Notes: generated from the letters alone by a model not told the origin. Shown: positions 1 through 9,645, counted from the stretch's first letter. The stretch: 64,000 bases of DNA from Mesobacterium pallidum (GCF_019966535.1 NZ_JAIMID010000023.1:1-64000), one strand, 5' to 3'. A program made the numbers and translations.

Positions 1-2
1 GG

Positions 3-59
3 ATGCTGTCGCCCGTCGAGTTCGAACGGCAGCGGAAACTGAGAGCCGAAGGCGTCTAA
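3..59 (+). pseudogene. C-terminal end of an IS3-family transposase (OrfB), cut by window edge
   Basis: The first 57 bases read MLSPVEFERQRKLRAEGV and then a stop. A closing stretch of the form 'LSPVEFE' is typical of the C-terminus of IS3-family OrfB transposases (DDE integrase fold). Only the last 18 codons are in the window, so it cannot be said whether the element is intact to the left. No terminal inverted repeat could be fixed from this end. Confidence 0.5.
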
Positions 60-60
60 G

Positions 61-360
61 AAACGCGGGGCTATTCAGGCCGCCTTTCGGCTCAGCCCGC
101 AACAGGTGCCCTCGGCCGTCATCCTGCAACTGGCCGGCGCGCATCCCTCGGGCGCGCTGCTGCGCTCGCGCTGGTGGCTGCACGGCGACGCGCCAGGCCC
201 CATGGCCATCGCCATGGCCATGTCCCGCCACGCTCGGCGCCTCTTCACCCGGGTCCAGGGCAGCCTCATCGGCCCCGAGGCGCTGGCGGACCTCGCCTCC
301 GGCCGCCGCCTGACCTTCGACATGCAAGCCCCGCCCAGTGCGGACCTGCGCGCGCCCTGA
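61..360 (+). pseudogene. 3' remnant of an unrecognised gene beside the IS end
   Basis: An open frame runs without a proper start from just after the transposase stop to a TGA at 358-360. It includes residues such as FRLSPQQVPSAVILQLAG and ends SADLRAP. The lack of an upstream start, next to an IS end, suggests a gene truncated by the insertion; this is inference. The family is not recognised. The following bases to 539 hold no gene or clear signal. Confidence 0.25.
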
Positions 361-539
361 CCAAACCTTCCAAAGACCCCGACCCACAACGCGGACCGGG
401 CACCGCCCCGCGATGCCCGATCCCTCTTCATCTTGCCACTAAACTCCGGGGGACGTCGCCCATGGCGACGGGGGGCAGCGCCCCCATCCTCCCCGGCCAA
501 GCCACGAGACGCCCGCTTTCCGCGCGCGCCCTGCCCCGC

Positions 540-1013
540 TCAGCCTTTCTTCATCTCTTCGATGGCGGCGTTCATCCGCGTCTGCGCCTCCTCGAAGACC
601 TTCTGGTTGGCGTCCTTGGCGGCCTCGGCCATCTGCTTCATCAGGTCCAGCGCCGTCTCGACCGCCTTGGCGGTGGTGTCGGCGTTCTTGCCCATGGCAT
701 CGCTGCTCACCGGGCTTTCCATCTTGCCGGCGTAATCCTGCGCGGCCGAGGTCATCTGGGTGAAGATTTCCTGCTGCTTGGCCAGCATGTCCTTGTAGGT
801 CTCGGCCGCCGACTTGTTGGCCTCGACCACCGCGTCGAAATTGCGCTTGTTCCTGTCCATGATGGCGGACATGTCCAAGCCCTGCATCGGGGCCATGCCC
901 TTGAACTGCTCCATCATCTTGGACGGGTCGAACATCTGCTGCATCTGCGCAGGATCGAACATCTGGAACATCGCGGCGAACGGGTTCTCCGCTCCGGTTG
1001 TCTTCTTTGCCAT
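540..1013 (-). CDS. phasin family protein
   Basis: 157-residue protein rich in Met, Ala, Lys and Gln, predicted almost wholly helical, starting MAKKTTGAENPF. The N-terminal part has repeated FDPxxMxxMF units and the middle (MDRNKRNFDAVVEANKSAAE) is the typical phasin-2 region. Phasins coat polyhydroxyalkanoate granules. The start at 1013 is chosen because AAAGGAG lies 6-7 bases upstream; a longer frame to 1073 would run back to the lpdA stop without such a site. It is the last gene of the aceE-aceF-lpdA operon, 60 bases after lpdA, which ties acetyl-CoA supply to carbon storage (inference). Confidence 0.85.
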   Translation of the reverse strand: MAKKTTGAENPFAAMFQMFDPAQMQQMFDPSKMMEQFKGMAPMQGLDMSAIMDRNKRNFDAVVEANKSAAETYKDMLAKQQEIFTQMTSAAQDYAGKMESPVSSDAMGKNADTTAKAVETALDLMKQMAEAAKDANQKVFEEAQTRMNAAIEEMKKG

Positions 1014-1073
1014 GAGGCCTACTCCTTTCCACTTTGCGGGGCAGCGTAACACACCGCCCCGCATGGTCACCAA

Positions 1074-2840
1074 TTACTTGCGCTTTTTCGGCGGCATGAG
1101 GTCGGTGATCGTGCCTTCGAACATTTCGGCGGCGAAATTGACCGTTTCGGACAGCGTCGGGTGCGGGTGGATGGTGTGACCAAGGTCCACCGCATCCGCC
1201 CCCATCTCGATGGCAAGGGCCACCTCGGCGATCAGGTCCCCAGCGTTGGGGCCGACGATGGCGGCGCCGATCACGCGGTCATCGTCTTCGTCGAAGATCA
1301 CCTTGGTGATGCCTTCCGACCGGCCCAGCGACAGCGAGCGGCCCGATGCGGCCCAGGGGAAGACCCCCTTGCCGACGCGTCTGCCCTCGGCCTTGGCCTG
1401 GGTTTCGGTCATGCCGACCCAGGCGACCTCGGGGTCGGTATAGGCCACCGAAGGGATCACCTTGGCGTCGAAGTGCCGCTTGTGCCCGGCGGCAGCCTCG
1501 GCCGCGACCTTGCCCTCGTGCACCGCCTTGTGCGCCAGCATCGGCTGGCCGACCACGTCGCCGATGGCGAAGATGTGGCTTTGCCCGGTGCGCTGCTGGC
1601 TGTCGACGGCGATGAAGCCGCGCTCGTCCACCGACACGCCCGCCGCATCGGCGGCGATGATCTTGCCGTTGGGCTTGCGGCCCACGGCGACCAGCACCTT
1701 GTCGTAGATCGACGCGGAGGTTTCGCCCTTGTCGTCCTCGAAGGTCACCTTCAGCCCGTTCTTCTGGGCCTTCACCTCGGTGACCTTGGTCTTGAGCTTG
1801 ATCTCTTCGTAGCGGCCCTCGATCCGCTTCATCAGCGGCTTGACGATGTCCTTGTCGCAACCGGGGATGATCTGGTCCATCAGCTCGACCACCGTGACTT
1901 TCGATCCCAGCGCATCGTAGACGCAGGCCATTTCCAGCCCGATGATCCCGCCGCCCAGCACCAGCAGCTTGCCCGGGATGTCCTCGAGTTCCAGCGCGCC
2001 GGTCGAGTCGATCACCCGCGGGTCGTCATGCGGCACGAAGGGCAGCGTCACCGGCTCGGAGCCGGCGGCGATGATGCATTGGTCGAAGCTGACGGTTTTC
2101 TTGGACCCGTCGTTGTCGACCTCGATCATGTGGCTGCCGGTAAAGCGGCCAAAGCCCTGCACCACCTGCACCTTGCGCGCCTTGGCAAGGCCGCCAAGGC
2201 CGCCGACCAGCTGGTCCACGACCCCCTGCTTGAAGCCGCGCACCTTGTCGAGGTCGACCATCGCCTTGCCGAAGCTGACGCCGTGATCGGCCATTTCCTC
2301 GGCCTCGGTCATGACCTTGGCGACGTGCAGCAGCGCCTTCGAGGGAATGCAGCCAACGTTCAGGCAAACCCCGCCCAGCGTCGGGTTCTTTTCGATCAGC
2401 GCGACCGAAAGGCCTAGGTCGGCGGCGCGGAAGGCCGCCGTGTAGCCGCCGGGGCCGGAGCCGAGCACCACGAGGTCCGCGTGGATGTCGCCCTTGACGC
2501 TGGCGCCCTGCACGGGCCTGGGCGTGTCGTCCGACTTGGCGGGCGCGCCGCCCGAGGGCTTGCTCTCTTCGGCCTTGGAGGCCTCGTCCCTGGCGGGGGC
2601 ATCGCCTGCCCCCTCCGCTTCCATCACCAAGATGACGGTCCCTTCCGAGACCTTGTCGCCTTCGCTCACCTTGATCTCGGTGATCTTGCCCGCGGCGGGG
2701 CTCGGGACTTCCATCGTGGCCTTGTCGCTTTCGATCTCGATCAGCGGGTCTTCGGCGGCGACCACGTCGCCGACCGAGACCAGGACCGTGACCACGGGCA
2801 CGTCGGTGAAATCACCGATATCGGGTACTTTGATATCCAT
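1074..2840 (-). CDS. lpdA: dihydrolipoyl dehydrogenase (E3) with N-terminal lipoyl domain
   Basis: Flavoprotein that reoxidises dihydrolipoyl groups of the pyruvate dehydrogenase complex with NAD+. Residues 1-80 form a lipoyl domain with the acceptor lysine in ESDKATMEVP, followed by an Ala/Pro/Ser-rich linker, then the FAD Rossmann motif GSGPGGYTAA, the redox pair in GGVCLNVGCIPSK, the NAD motif GGGIIGLE and the C-terminal His-containing HPHPTLSE. The extra lipoyl domain is known from Ralstonia PdhL-type enzymes. The ATG at 2840 is preferred over a GTG at 2849 because GAGGTG precedes it; the gap to the aceF stop is 10 bases. Confidence 0.93.
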   Translation of the reverse strand: MDIKVPDIGDFTDVPVVTVLVSVGDVVAAEDPLIEIESDKATMEVPSPAAGKITEIKVSEGDKVSEGTVILVMEAEGAGDAPARDEASKAEESKPSGGAPAKSDDTPRPVQGASVKGDIHADLVVLGSGPGGYTAAFRAADLGLSVALIEKNPTLGGVCLNVGCIPSKALLHVAKVMTEAEEMADHGVSFGKAMVDLDKVRGFKQGVVDQLVGGLGGLAKARKVQVVQGFGRFTGSHMIEVDNDGSKKTVSFDQCIIAAGSEPVTLPFVPHDDPRVIDSTGALELEDIPGKLLVLGGGIIGLEMACVYDALGSKVTVVELMDQIIPGCDKDIVKPLMKRIEGRYEEIKLKTKVTEVKAQKNGLKVTFEDDKGETSASIYDKVLVAVGRKPNGKIIAADAAGVSVDERGFIAVDSQQRTGQSHIFAIGDVVGQPMLAHKAVHEGKVAAEAAAGHKRHFDAKVIPSVAYTDPEVAWVGMTETQAKAEGRRVGKGVFPWAASGRSLSLGRSEGITKVIFDEDDDRVIGAAIVGPNAGDLIAEVALAIEMGADAVDLGHTIHPHPTLSETVNFAAEMFEGTITDLMPPKKRK

Positions 2841-2850
2841 ATCGGTCACC

Positions 2851-4116
2851 TCACCACATCAGCTTGCGCATGTCGCCCAGCAGCGTCTTGAGCGTGACGC
2901 AGAACCGGGCCGCCAGCGCGCCATCGACGGCGCGGTGGTCATAGGACAGCGACAGGGGCTGCATCAGGCGCGGCTCAAATTCCGACCCGTTCCAGACCGG
3001 CGCCATCTTGGACCGCGTCAGACCGAGGATCGCCACCTCGGGCGCGTTGACGATCGGGGTGAAGGACGTGCCGCCGATCCCGCCCAACGACGAGATGGTG
3101 AAGGTCGCGCCCTGCATGTCCTTGGCCTTGAGGTTGCCGTCGCGCGCAGCCTTGCTGAGCTCCATCAACTCCTTGGAGATATCCACGAGGCCCTTGCGGT
3201 CGGCATCCTTGATCACCGGCACCATCAGCCCGTTCGGCGTGTCCGCCGCGAAGCCGATATTGTAGAAATCCTTCTTGATCAGCTTGTCGCCATCCGGGTG
3301 GATCGAGGAGTTGAACTCCCAATGCTGTTTCAGCGCCGAGACGCTGGCCTTGATGACAAAGGACAGAAGGGTCACGCGATAGCCGTCGTCCTTGGCCATC
3401 GTGTCCATTTCCTTGCGGTAGGTGTCCAGCTCGGTGATATCCGCCTCGTCGTTATGGGTGACGTGGGGGATGTTGAGCCAGGAGCGGTGCAGCGCGGGGC
3501 CCGAGATCTTCTTGATCCGCGACATTTCCACGGTTTCGACCGGGCCGAACTTGGAGAAATCCACGGCCGGGATCGGCGGGATGCCCATTCCGCCCTGCGC
3601 GGGCGCGCCGCCCGAGGCAGCCGGGGCTTTCTGCGCCTCGAAGAACTTGACCACGTCCTCGCGCAGGATGCGGCCCTTGCGGCCGGTCCCGTTGACCTTG
3701 TTGAGGTCGAGGTCCAGCTGGCGGGCAAAGGCACGGACGGAGGGTGAGGCATGGGCCTTGCCGAAATTGTCATCCGTCACGCCCGCCGGGGCCGCCTTGG
3801 GCGCCTCGGCTTTCGGCTGCTCTTTCGGCTCCTGCTTCGGCGCCTCGGCCTTCGGCTCTTCCTTGGGCGCGTCACCGGCGCCTTCGGCTTCGATCACCAG
3901 GATCACCGACCCTTCGGAGACCTTGTCGCCTTCGCTGACCTTGATCTCGACCACCTTGCCGGCGTGGGACGACGGTACTTCCATCGTCGCCTTGTCGCTT
4001 TCAAGCTCGACGATGGGGTCTTCGACGGCGATCGTGTCGCCGACGCTCACCAGCACCGTCACAACGGGCACATCGTTGAAATCGCCGATATCGGGGACTT
4101 TTACTTCGGTTGTCAT
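2851..4116 (-). CDS. aceF: pyruvate dehydrogenase E2, dihydrolipoyllysine acetyltransferase
   Basis: 421 residues. Order of domains: one lipoyl domain (about 1-80, DKATMEVP), a Lys/Glu/Pro/Ala linker made of KAEAPKQEPKEQ-like units, a peripheral subunit-binding domain (ASPSVRAFARQLDLDLNKV, about 135-170), and the catalytic acetyltransferase domain with DHRAVDG near the C-terminus. It transfers acetyl groups from E1 to CoA. The start at 4116 has GGGAGA upstream; it lies 22 bases after aceE. E. coli AceF has three lipoyl domains; one here is the usual alphaproteobacterial number. Confidence 0.94.
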   Translation of the reverse strand: MTTEVKVPDIGDFNDVPVVTVLVSVGDTIAVEDPIVELESDKATMEVPSSHAGKVVEIKVSEGDKVSEGSVILVIEAEGAGDAPKEEPKAEAPKQEPKEQPKAEAPKAAPAGVTDDNFGKAHASPSVRAFARQLDLDLNKVNGTGRKGRILREDVVKFFEAQKAPAASGGAPAQGGMGIPPIPAVDFSKFGPVETVEMSRIKKISGPALHRSWLNIPHVTHNDEADITELDTYRKEMDTMAKDDGYRVTLLSFVIKASVSALKQHWEFNSSIHPDGDKLIKKDFYNIGFAADTPNGLMVPVIKDADRKGLVDISKELMELSKAARDGNLKAKDMQGATFTISSLGGIGGTSFTPIVNAPEVAILGLTRSKMAPVWNGSEFEPRLMQPLSLSYDHRAVDGALAARFCVTLKTLLGDMRKLMW

Positions 4117-4138
4117 ATTCTCTGTCTCCCTCTCCCGA

Positions 4139-6796
4139 TCACACCAGACGCGGGTTCGGCTTGTCGCCGTCGATGTCGTATTTGCTGAGCGCCTTCTCGA
4201 GGTCGCCCTTGGTGACCGCCCCGTCGCGGTAGAGGTCGACCATGGCCGCCGCCGCGATGTGGTTGGCATCCACCTCGAAGAACCGGCGCAGGTTCACCCG
4301 GCTGTCCGAGCGTCCGAACCCGTCCGTGCCAAGAACCGTGTACCGGTTCGGCACGCAGCCGCGGATCTGCTCGGCGTAGTTCTTCATGTAGTCGGTCGCC
4401 GCGATGATCGGCCCCTTGGCGTTCGCAAACTGCTGCGCCACGTAGCTGGTCTTTTCCTCGGCCAGCGGGTTGAGCCGGTTCCACCGCTTCACGTCCTGGC
4501 AATCGCGCGCCAGTTCGTTCAGCGAGGTCGCGGACCAGATGTCGGCGGTGACGCCGAAATCCTCGGCCAGCATCTCGGCCGCCTTCATGGCCTGCACCAG
4601 GATCGTGCCCGAACCCATGAGGTTGACGTGCTTCTTGCCGGGCTTGTCGGCCTTCTTGAGCCGGTAGAGGCCGCGGATGATGCCCTCCTCGGCGCCCATC
4701 GGCATGTCGGGGTGGGAATAGTTCTCGTTCATCAGGGTGATGTAGAAGAACACGTCCTCCTGGTCCGCGAACATGCGCTTGAGCCCGTGCTGGACGATCA
4801 CCGCCACCTCGTGCTGGAAGGTCGGGTCGTAGCTGATGCAGTTCGGGATCGTGCCGGCCAGGATATGGCTGTGCCCGTCCTCGTGCTGCAGCCCCTCGCC
4901 GTTCAGCGTGGTCCGGCCCGCCGTGCCGCCCAGCATGAAGCCGCGCGCCCGGCTGTCGCCGGCGGCCCAGGCGAGGTCGCCGATCCGCTGGAAGCCGAAC
5001 ATCGAATAGTAGATGTAGAAGGGCACCATCGGCACGCCGTGGTTGGCGTAGCTGGTCGCAGCCGCGATCCAGTCGGCCATCGCGCCGGCCTCGTTGATGC
5101 CTTCCTGCAGCACCTGGCCGTCCGCGCTTTCCTTGTAATACATCATCTGGTCGCGGTCTTCGGGCGTGTAGTTCTGCCCCAGCGGGTTGTAGATGCCCAC
5201 GGACCGGAACAGCCCCTCCATCCCGAAGGTGCGGCTTTCATCCGGCACGATCGGCACGACCTGCTTGCCGATCTTCTTGTCGCGCAGAAGCGTCGTCAGA
5301 ACCCGGACAAAGGCCATGGTGGTGGAAATCTCGCGATCCCCCGTCCCTTCCAGCTGCGCCTTGAACGCGGTCAGCTCGGGGATTTCCAGCTTGGGCGCGT
5401 TTGCGTCCCGCTTGGGGAAGGACCCGCCCAGGTCGCGGCGCCGGTCGGCAAGATACGCCTTTTGCGCGTTGTTCAGGCTGACGAAGGGGATGTCCTTGTC
5501 CAGCTCCTCGTCGGTCACGGGGATCTTGAAGCGGTCCCGCATGGCCTTGAGCTGGTCCAGCTGCATCTTCTTCTGCTGGTGGGTGGTGTTTTGCCCCTCA
5601 CCGGCCGTGCCCATGCCGTAGCCCTTGACCGTCTTGACCAGCAGCACGGTCGGCTGCTTTTCGGTCTTCGTCGCGCGCAGGAAGGCATTGTAGACCTTCT
5701 TGGGGTCGTGACCGCCCCGGCGCAGGGCCCAGATCTGGTCATCGGTCCAATCCTCGACCAGCGCCGCCGTTTCGGGGTACTTGCCAAAGAAATGCTTGCG
5801 GATGTAAGCGCCGTCCTTGGACTTGAACGTCTGGTAATCGCCGTCGATGGTTTCATCCATCAGCTGGCGCAACCGGCCGCTGGTGTCTTTCTCCAGCAGG
5901 TCGTCCCAGCCCTTGCCCCAGAGCAGCTTGATCACGTCCCAGCCGGCACCGCGGAAGTTGCCCTCGAGTTCCTGCACGATCTTCGAGTTGCCGCGCACCG
6001 GACCGTCGAGCCGTTGCAGGTTGCAGTTGACGACGAAGATCAGGTTGTCGAGCCCTTCGCGGGCAGCCAGCGCGATGGCGCCAAGGCTTTCCGGCTCGTC
6101 CATCTCGCCGTCGCCGAGGAAGGCCCAGACCTTGCGGTCGGCCGCGTCGATCAGGCCGCGGTTGTGCAGGTACTTCATGAACCGCGCCTGGTAGATCGCC
6201 ATCAGGGGCCCGAGGCCCATCGAGACGGTCGGGAACTGCCAGTACTCGGGCATCAGCCAGGGGTGCGGGTAGGACGACAGACCGCCACCAGCGACCTCGG
6301 AGCGGAAGTTCTCCAGTTCTTCGACGCTGATCCGGCCTTCCATGAAGGAGCGGGCGTAGATGCCCGGCACGACGTGGCCCTGGAAGAACACCAGGTCGCC
6401 GCCGTGGATCGCGGATTTCGAGCGCCAGAAGTGGTTCAGACCGACATCATAAAGCGCGGCCGACGAGGCGAAGGACGCGATATGGCCACCGTATTCGCTG
6501 CTGACCTTGTTGCGCTTGACCACCGTGGCCATGGCGTTCCAGCGGTTGATGGTGCGGATGCGCCATTCCATTTCCGTGTCGCCGGGGATCTCGACCTCGT
6601 CGTCGGGGGAAATGGTGTTCTGGTAAGGCGTGGTCGCCGAAAAGGGCAGCGTGGCCCCGGCGGCCCGCGCCTGCTGAACCGCCTTGTCGAGAAGGAAATG
6701 CGCCCGGTTCGGCCCGTCCCGCTCGATCACGTCGGCGACGGCCTCCTGCCATTCCCGGGATTCGACCGGATCGATGTCTTCCTTGAAGTCCGCCAT
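4139..6796 (-). CDS. aceE: pyruvate dehydrogenase E1 component, homodimeric type
   Basis: 885 residues, the length usual for AceE. It decarboxylates pyruvate with thiamine diphosphate and acetylates E2. The TPP-binding signature is visible as GDGEMDEPES followed about 30 residues later by NCN. The start is the ATG at 6796 preceded by GGGAGA; the upstream in-frame extension lacks a ribosome site. First gene of a four-gene leftward operon. Many relatives in the Rhodobacterales use the two-chain PdhA/PdhB E1 instead, so the AceE type is worth noting. Confidence 0.95.
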   Translation of the reverse strand: MADFKEDIDPVESREWQEAVADVIERDGPNRAHFLLDKAVQQARAAGATLPFSATTPYQNTISPDDEVEIPGDTEMEWRIRTINRWNAMATVVKRNKVSSEYGGHIASFASSAALYDVGLNHFWRSKSAIHGGDLVFFQGHVVPGIYARSFMEGRISVEELENFRSEVAGGGLSSYPHPWLMPEYWQFPTVSMGLGPLMAIYQARFMKYLHNRGLIDAADRKVWAFLGDGEMDEPESLGAIALAAREGLDNLIFVVNCNLQRLDGPVRGNSKIVQELEGNFRGAGWDVIKLLWGKGWDDLLEKDTSGRLRQLMDETIDGDYQTFKSKDGAYIRKHFFGKYPETAALVEDWTDDQIWALRRGGHDPKKVYNAFLRATKTEKQPTVLLVKTVKGYGMGTAGEGQNTTHQQKKMQLDQLKAMRDRFKIPVTDEELDKDIPFVSLNNAQKAYLADRRRDLGGSFPKRDANAPKLEIPELTAFKAQLEGTGDREISTTMAFVRVLTTLLRDKKIGKQVVPIVPDESRTFGMEGLFRSVGIYNPLGQNYTPEDRDQMMYYKESADGQVLQEGINEAGAMADWIAAATSYANHGVPMVPFYIYYSMFGFQRIGDLAWAAGDSRARGFMLGGTAGRTTLNGEGLQHEDGHSHILAGTIPNCISYDPTFQHEVAVIVQHGLKRMFADQEDVFFYITLMNENYSHPDMPMGAEEGIIRGLYRLKKADKPGKKHVNLMGSGTILVQAMKAAEMLAEDFGVTADIWSATSLNELARDCQDVKRWNRLNPLAEEKTSYVAQQFANAKGPIIAATDYMKNYAEQIRGCVPNRYTVLGTDGFGRSDSRVNLRRFFEVDANHIAAAAMVDLYRDGAVTKGDLEKALSKYDIDGDKPNPRLV

Positions 6797-7016
6797 GTGG
6801 TCTCCCTTTGTCCACTTGCGGGATGGTTCAGCCTTAAACTTTTGCCGATCCACCCGTCAGCGCAGCGTTGCATCTGCCGCGACGTAACATAGTTGAGCGG
6901 GTGGAGCCATTGCGGGAAATGCATGACTTCCCTGCGCATAGCGCATGACGGCCCCGGCGCATAGTTCAAGGCTAAGCGTTTTCTCCTCATCCCGCTGGGG
7001 GATAGTATAGCGCAAA

Positions 7017-7045
7017 AACCCCCGGTGGACAGTCCACCGGGGGTT
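7017..7045 (-). terminator. rho-independent terminator downstream of efp
   Basis: A near-perfect 14-base inverted repeat AACCCCCGGTGGAC / GTCCACCGGGGGTT with a tiny loop, followed on the minus strand by a T run (GGGTTTTTGCGC). It starts 28 bases after the efp stop and ahead of the aceE promoter region (6797-7016), separating the two leftward units. Confidence 0.9.
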
Positions 7046-7072
7046 CTGAAAGCTCGGAATTTCGGGCTGGCG

Positions 7073-7636
7073 TCAGGCGCGCTCGGAATATTCCATGGTC
7101 TCGGTGTTAACGATGATGTCCTCGTCCTGGCCCACGAAGGGCGGCACCATGACCTTGACGCCGTTGTCCAGGATCGCCGGCTTGAAACTGTTGGCCGCGG
7201 TCTGGCCTTTGACGACCGGCTCGGTCTCGACGATCTTGCAGGTGACCTTTTGCGGCAGGGTCGCGTTCAGCGCCTCGCTCTCGTGGAATTCCACGAGGAT
7301 GGTCATGCCGTCCTGCAGGAAGGGGCGGCGTTCGCCCAGGATGTCGGCCGGCAGCTCGACCTGGTCAAAGGTCTCGGTGTCCATGAAGGTCAGCATGCCG
7401 TCGGTTTCGTAGAGGAACTGCATGTCCTTTTGCTCGAGCCGGACGCGTTCCACCTTGTCGGCGCTGCGGAAACGTTCGTTCAGCTTGGAGCCGTTGCGCA
7501 GGTTCTTCATCTCGACCTGGGCAAAGGCGCCGCCCTTGCCGGGTTTCACGTGGTCGACCTTGACCGCAGCCCAGAGGCCGCCATTGTGCTCAATGACGTT
7601 GCCGGGGCGGATTTCGTTACCGTTGATCTTGGGCAT
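7073..7636 (-). CDS. efp: translation elongation factor P
   Basis: 187 residues, full family length. EF-P binds stalled ribosomes at polyproline runs. The N-terminal KOW-like domain carries the conserved tip lysine in HVKPGKGGAF (about residue 34), which is the modified residue in many bacteria; two OB-fold domains follow. Single gene with its own terminator, divergent from the sulfotransferase-like gene. Confidence 0.96.
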   Translation of the reverse strand: MPKINGNEIRPGNVIEHNGGLWAAVKVDHVKPGKGGAFAQVEMKNLRNGSKLNERFRSADKVERVRLEQKDMQFLYETDGMLTFMDTETFDQVELPADILGERRPFLQDGMTILVEFHESEALNATLPQKVTCKIVETEPVVKGQTAANSFKPAILDNGVKVMVPPFVGQDEDIIVNTETMEYSERA

Positions 7637-7717
7637 GGACTCTGGCCTGATAAGTGGATCGGTTGCTGACCGGCTCTATACGGACCCGGGGCCCGCCGCA
7701 CAAGTACGGAGAGAGAG

Positions 7718-9034
7718 ATGGCGCGACGCTGCATCCTGCATGTGGGCCTGCCCAAGACCGGGTCGACCGCGTTGCAGGCTTCCCTGCACCGCGCCGCGCC
7801 GGACCTGCTGGCGCGCCACGGGATCGGTTACGCCACGGCGTTCGAGAACCATTCGGTCATCGGCGAGATCACGGGCAGGTCTTCGGACACCTCCCTGGCG
7901 GTGCGGCGCCGGCTCAGGCACCGGATTTGGGATGACGACGCCTTCCGCAACTACATGCAGGACAGCTTTGCCGCGCAGTTCGACCGCTCCGGCGCGGCGG
8001 TCGAGGTGATCTCGGGCGAGGGTCTGGGCCAGGGCTACACGGGCCCGGAGGTGGCACGGCTGGCCGAGTTCCTCGGCCGCTGGTTCGACGACATCCAGGT
8101 CTGCGCCTATGTCCGCCCGCCGCTCGAGCATTTCAACAGCCACGCTCAGCAGGTGCTGAAACGCGGCATGACCTTCGACGCGATCCGCGCCGAGGTCGCG
8201 GCCTTCATGGCGGACGAGATCCCGCCCGAGGACCGCTGTGTCGTCGCGCGGCCCATGGAGGGGCTGACACCCTACCTGGAGGCGTTCGGCGCCGTGACCC
8301 TGCGTGATGCCCGCCGCGCGGCGCTGACGGGCGGCGACGTGGTCGCGGATTTCTGCGTCACCTTTCTGGGGCAACCCGCCGCCGCGTTGGGGGTCGAAAG
8401 CCTGTCGGTCAACGAATCCGTCAATGCCACGGCCGCGCGGATGCTGGACGCGGTCAACCGGCAGGTCCCGGCCTCGATCGACGGCTATCCCAACCCGCTT
8501 CGGGCCCGCGGACTGCTGGGACAGCTGCGCGCCCTGCCCGGGCCTGCGCGCTTTATCATGCCGGGCATCGACTGGGCCGGACTGCGCGCGGCGACGCGGC
8601 CCCAGGTCGACTGGATGGCCGAGGTCTCGGGCGGCGCGGTGGATTTCACGGACGAGCCGTTGCCGGAGGCAGGACCCGACACGGGTGCGGATCCTGACCT
8701 CGACCAGATCGCGCGGCTGTTGAATGACGCGCTGCTCGAGGCGCAGGTGGTCAAGGCGCGGATGCGCATCCAGGCCGCCAGCTACCGGATCGAGGCCAGC
8801 GACACCCCCCTGCCCGATGCGGCCGAGGTGATCCGGCGCTCGGCTCCGTTCCTGTCGGACAGCCGGGAAAAGCTGCGCGCCGCGCGAACCTTGTTGCAGG
8901 GCGGCTACAGCGAAGACGCCGAAATCCTGTGCAACGAGATCGCCAACAGCGCCCCCGAGGCCGCAGAGCGGGGGGCGGCGCTGGACCTACTCCACAAGGT
9001 CCACAAGCGCTTTGCAATTGCGGCGAAATCTTGA
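7718..9034 (+). CDS. sulfotransferase-like P-loop protein of unknown substrate
   Basis: 438 residues starting MARRCILHVGLPKTGSTALQ. The GLPKTGST segment at residues 10-17 is the 5'-PSB (PAPS phosphate) loop typical of sulfotransferases, and VCAYVRPPLEHFNSHAQQ (about 128-145) fits the 3'-phosphate loop (R...S). The C-terminal third is helical and not recognised, which makes it longer than a plain sulfotransferase. Such genes are common, poorly characterised accessory genes in the Rhodobacterales. Monocistronic, with GAGAGAG ahead of the start. Confidence 0.75.
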   Translation: MARRCILHVGLPKTGSTALQASLHRAAPDLLARHGIGYATAFENHSVIGEITGRSSDTSLAVRRRLRHRIWDDDAFRNYMQDSFAAQFDRSGAAVEVISGEGLGQGYTGPEVARLAEFLGRWFDDIQVCAYVRPPLEHFNSHAQQVLKRGMTFDAIRAEVAAFMADEIPPEDRCVVARPMEGLTPYLEAFGAVTLRDARRAALTGGDVVADFCVTFLGQPAAALGVESLSVNESVNATAARMLDAVNRQVPASIDGYPNPLRARGLLGQLRALPGPARFIMPGIDWAGLRAATRPQVDWMAEVSGGAVDFTDEPLPEAGPDTGADPDLDQIARLLNDALLEAQVVKARMRIQAASYRIEASDTPLPDAAEVIRRSAPFLSDSREKLRAARTLLQGGYSEDAEILCNEIANSAPEAAERGAALDLLHKVHKRFAIAAKS

Positions 9035-9230
9035 CCCGATCTTGAGATTTTCCGGTCAGACCCTAAGTGTCGATGGTCAAACCCGGCCTGACCGCAAATC
9101 TCGCGCTGCACATGCGAAAGGTTTGCGCAAAACGCATGGGAGGTATGCGATTTAGCGGTACCCGAATCGGATCCTTTGGTCCATAAGGGCATCCACGCCG
9201 AAATCGCAAGAGCAAGAATAAGGACGCGAG

Positions 9231-9560
9231 ATGAATGATTTCGTAGATGGCACGGCTTACAACGCAGAGCAGGGTAACCGTGCACGCAAGCTTTTTGCCG
9301 CGGTGGTTCTGGCTGCTCTCGACGATGCCATCGCTGATGACAAGAAGTACGGCAATGGCCCGGAACAGATTGCCCGCTGGGCACGCTCGCGCGATGGGCG
9401 CGAGGTTCTGTCCTGTGCCGGAATCGACCCGAACGAGCGGGTTGTCACGGGGCTGATGGATTTTGTCGCCAAGGGCGTGCGCACCTCGGTCGCGCTGTCG
9501 CGCGAGGAAAGCGAACGTCGCCATGCCGCAGCCGCGGCCGAACAGGCCGAAGCCGCCTGA
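9231..9560 (+). CDS. conserved small Rhodobacterales protein (resembles DUF6280)
   Basis: 109 residues starting MNDFVDGTAYNAEQGNRARKL, rich in Ala, Arg and Glu, with an Ala/Glu-rich tail. The start has AAGGA seven bases upstream. The sequence fits what I recall of a strongly conserved DUF6280-type family of this order; no function is known to me. No membrane segment or catalytic motif. A strong terminator follows. The 196 bases before it contain no ORF and probably its promoter and leader. Confidence 0.8.
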   Translation: MNDFVDGTAYNAEQGNRARKLFAAVVLAALDDAIADDKKYGNGPEQIARWARSRDGREVLSCAGIDPNERVVTGLMDFVAKGVRTSVALSREESERRHAAAAAEQAEAA

Positions 9561-9610
9561 TACCATCCGGGGTGCCGCAAGGTGCCGCTTGATGCTGCCC
9601 AAGATAGAGA

Positions 9611-9645
9611 AAGCCGCGCTGCAGACCCCTGCAGCGCGGCTTTTT
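9611..9645. terminator. strong terminator, probably bidirectional
   Basis: 14-base perfect stem AAGCCGCGCTGCAG / CTGCAGCGCGGCTT with a four-base loop and TTTTT after it on the plus strand; on the minus strand the stem is followed by TTTCTCTAT. It lies between the convergent genes ending at 9560 and 9686 and can serve both. Confidence 0.92.

Noticed and set aside
3422..6892. 1156-codon plus-strand frame opposite aceE/aceF
   Set aside because: Shadow of the pyruvate dehydrogenase genes; the real proteins are recognised in the minus strand.
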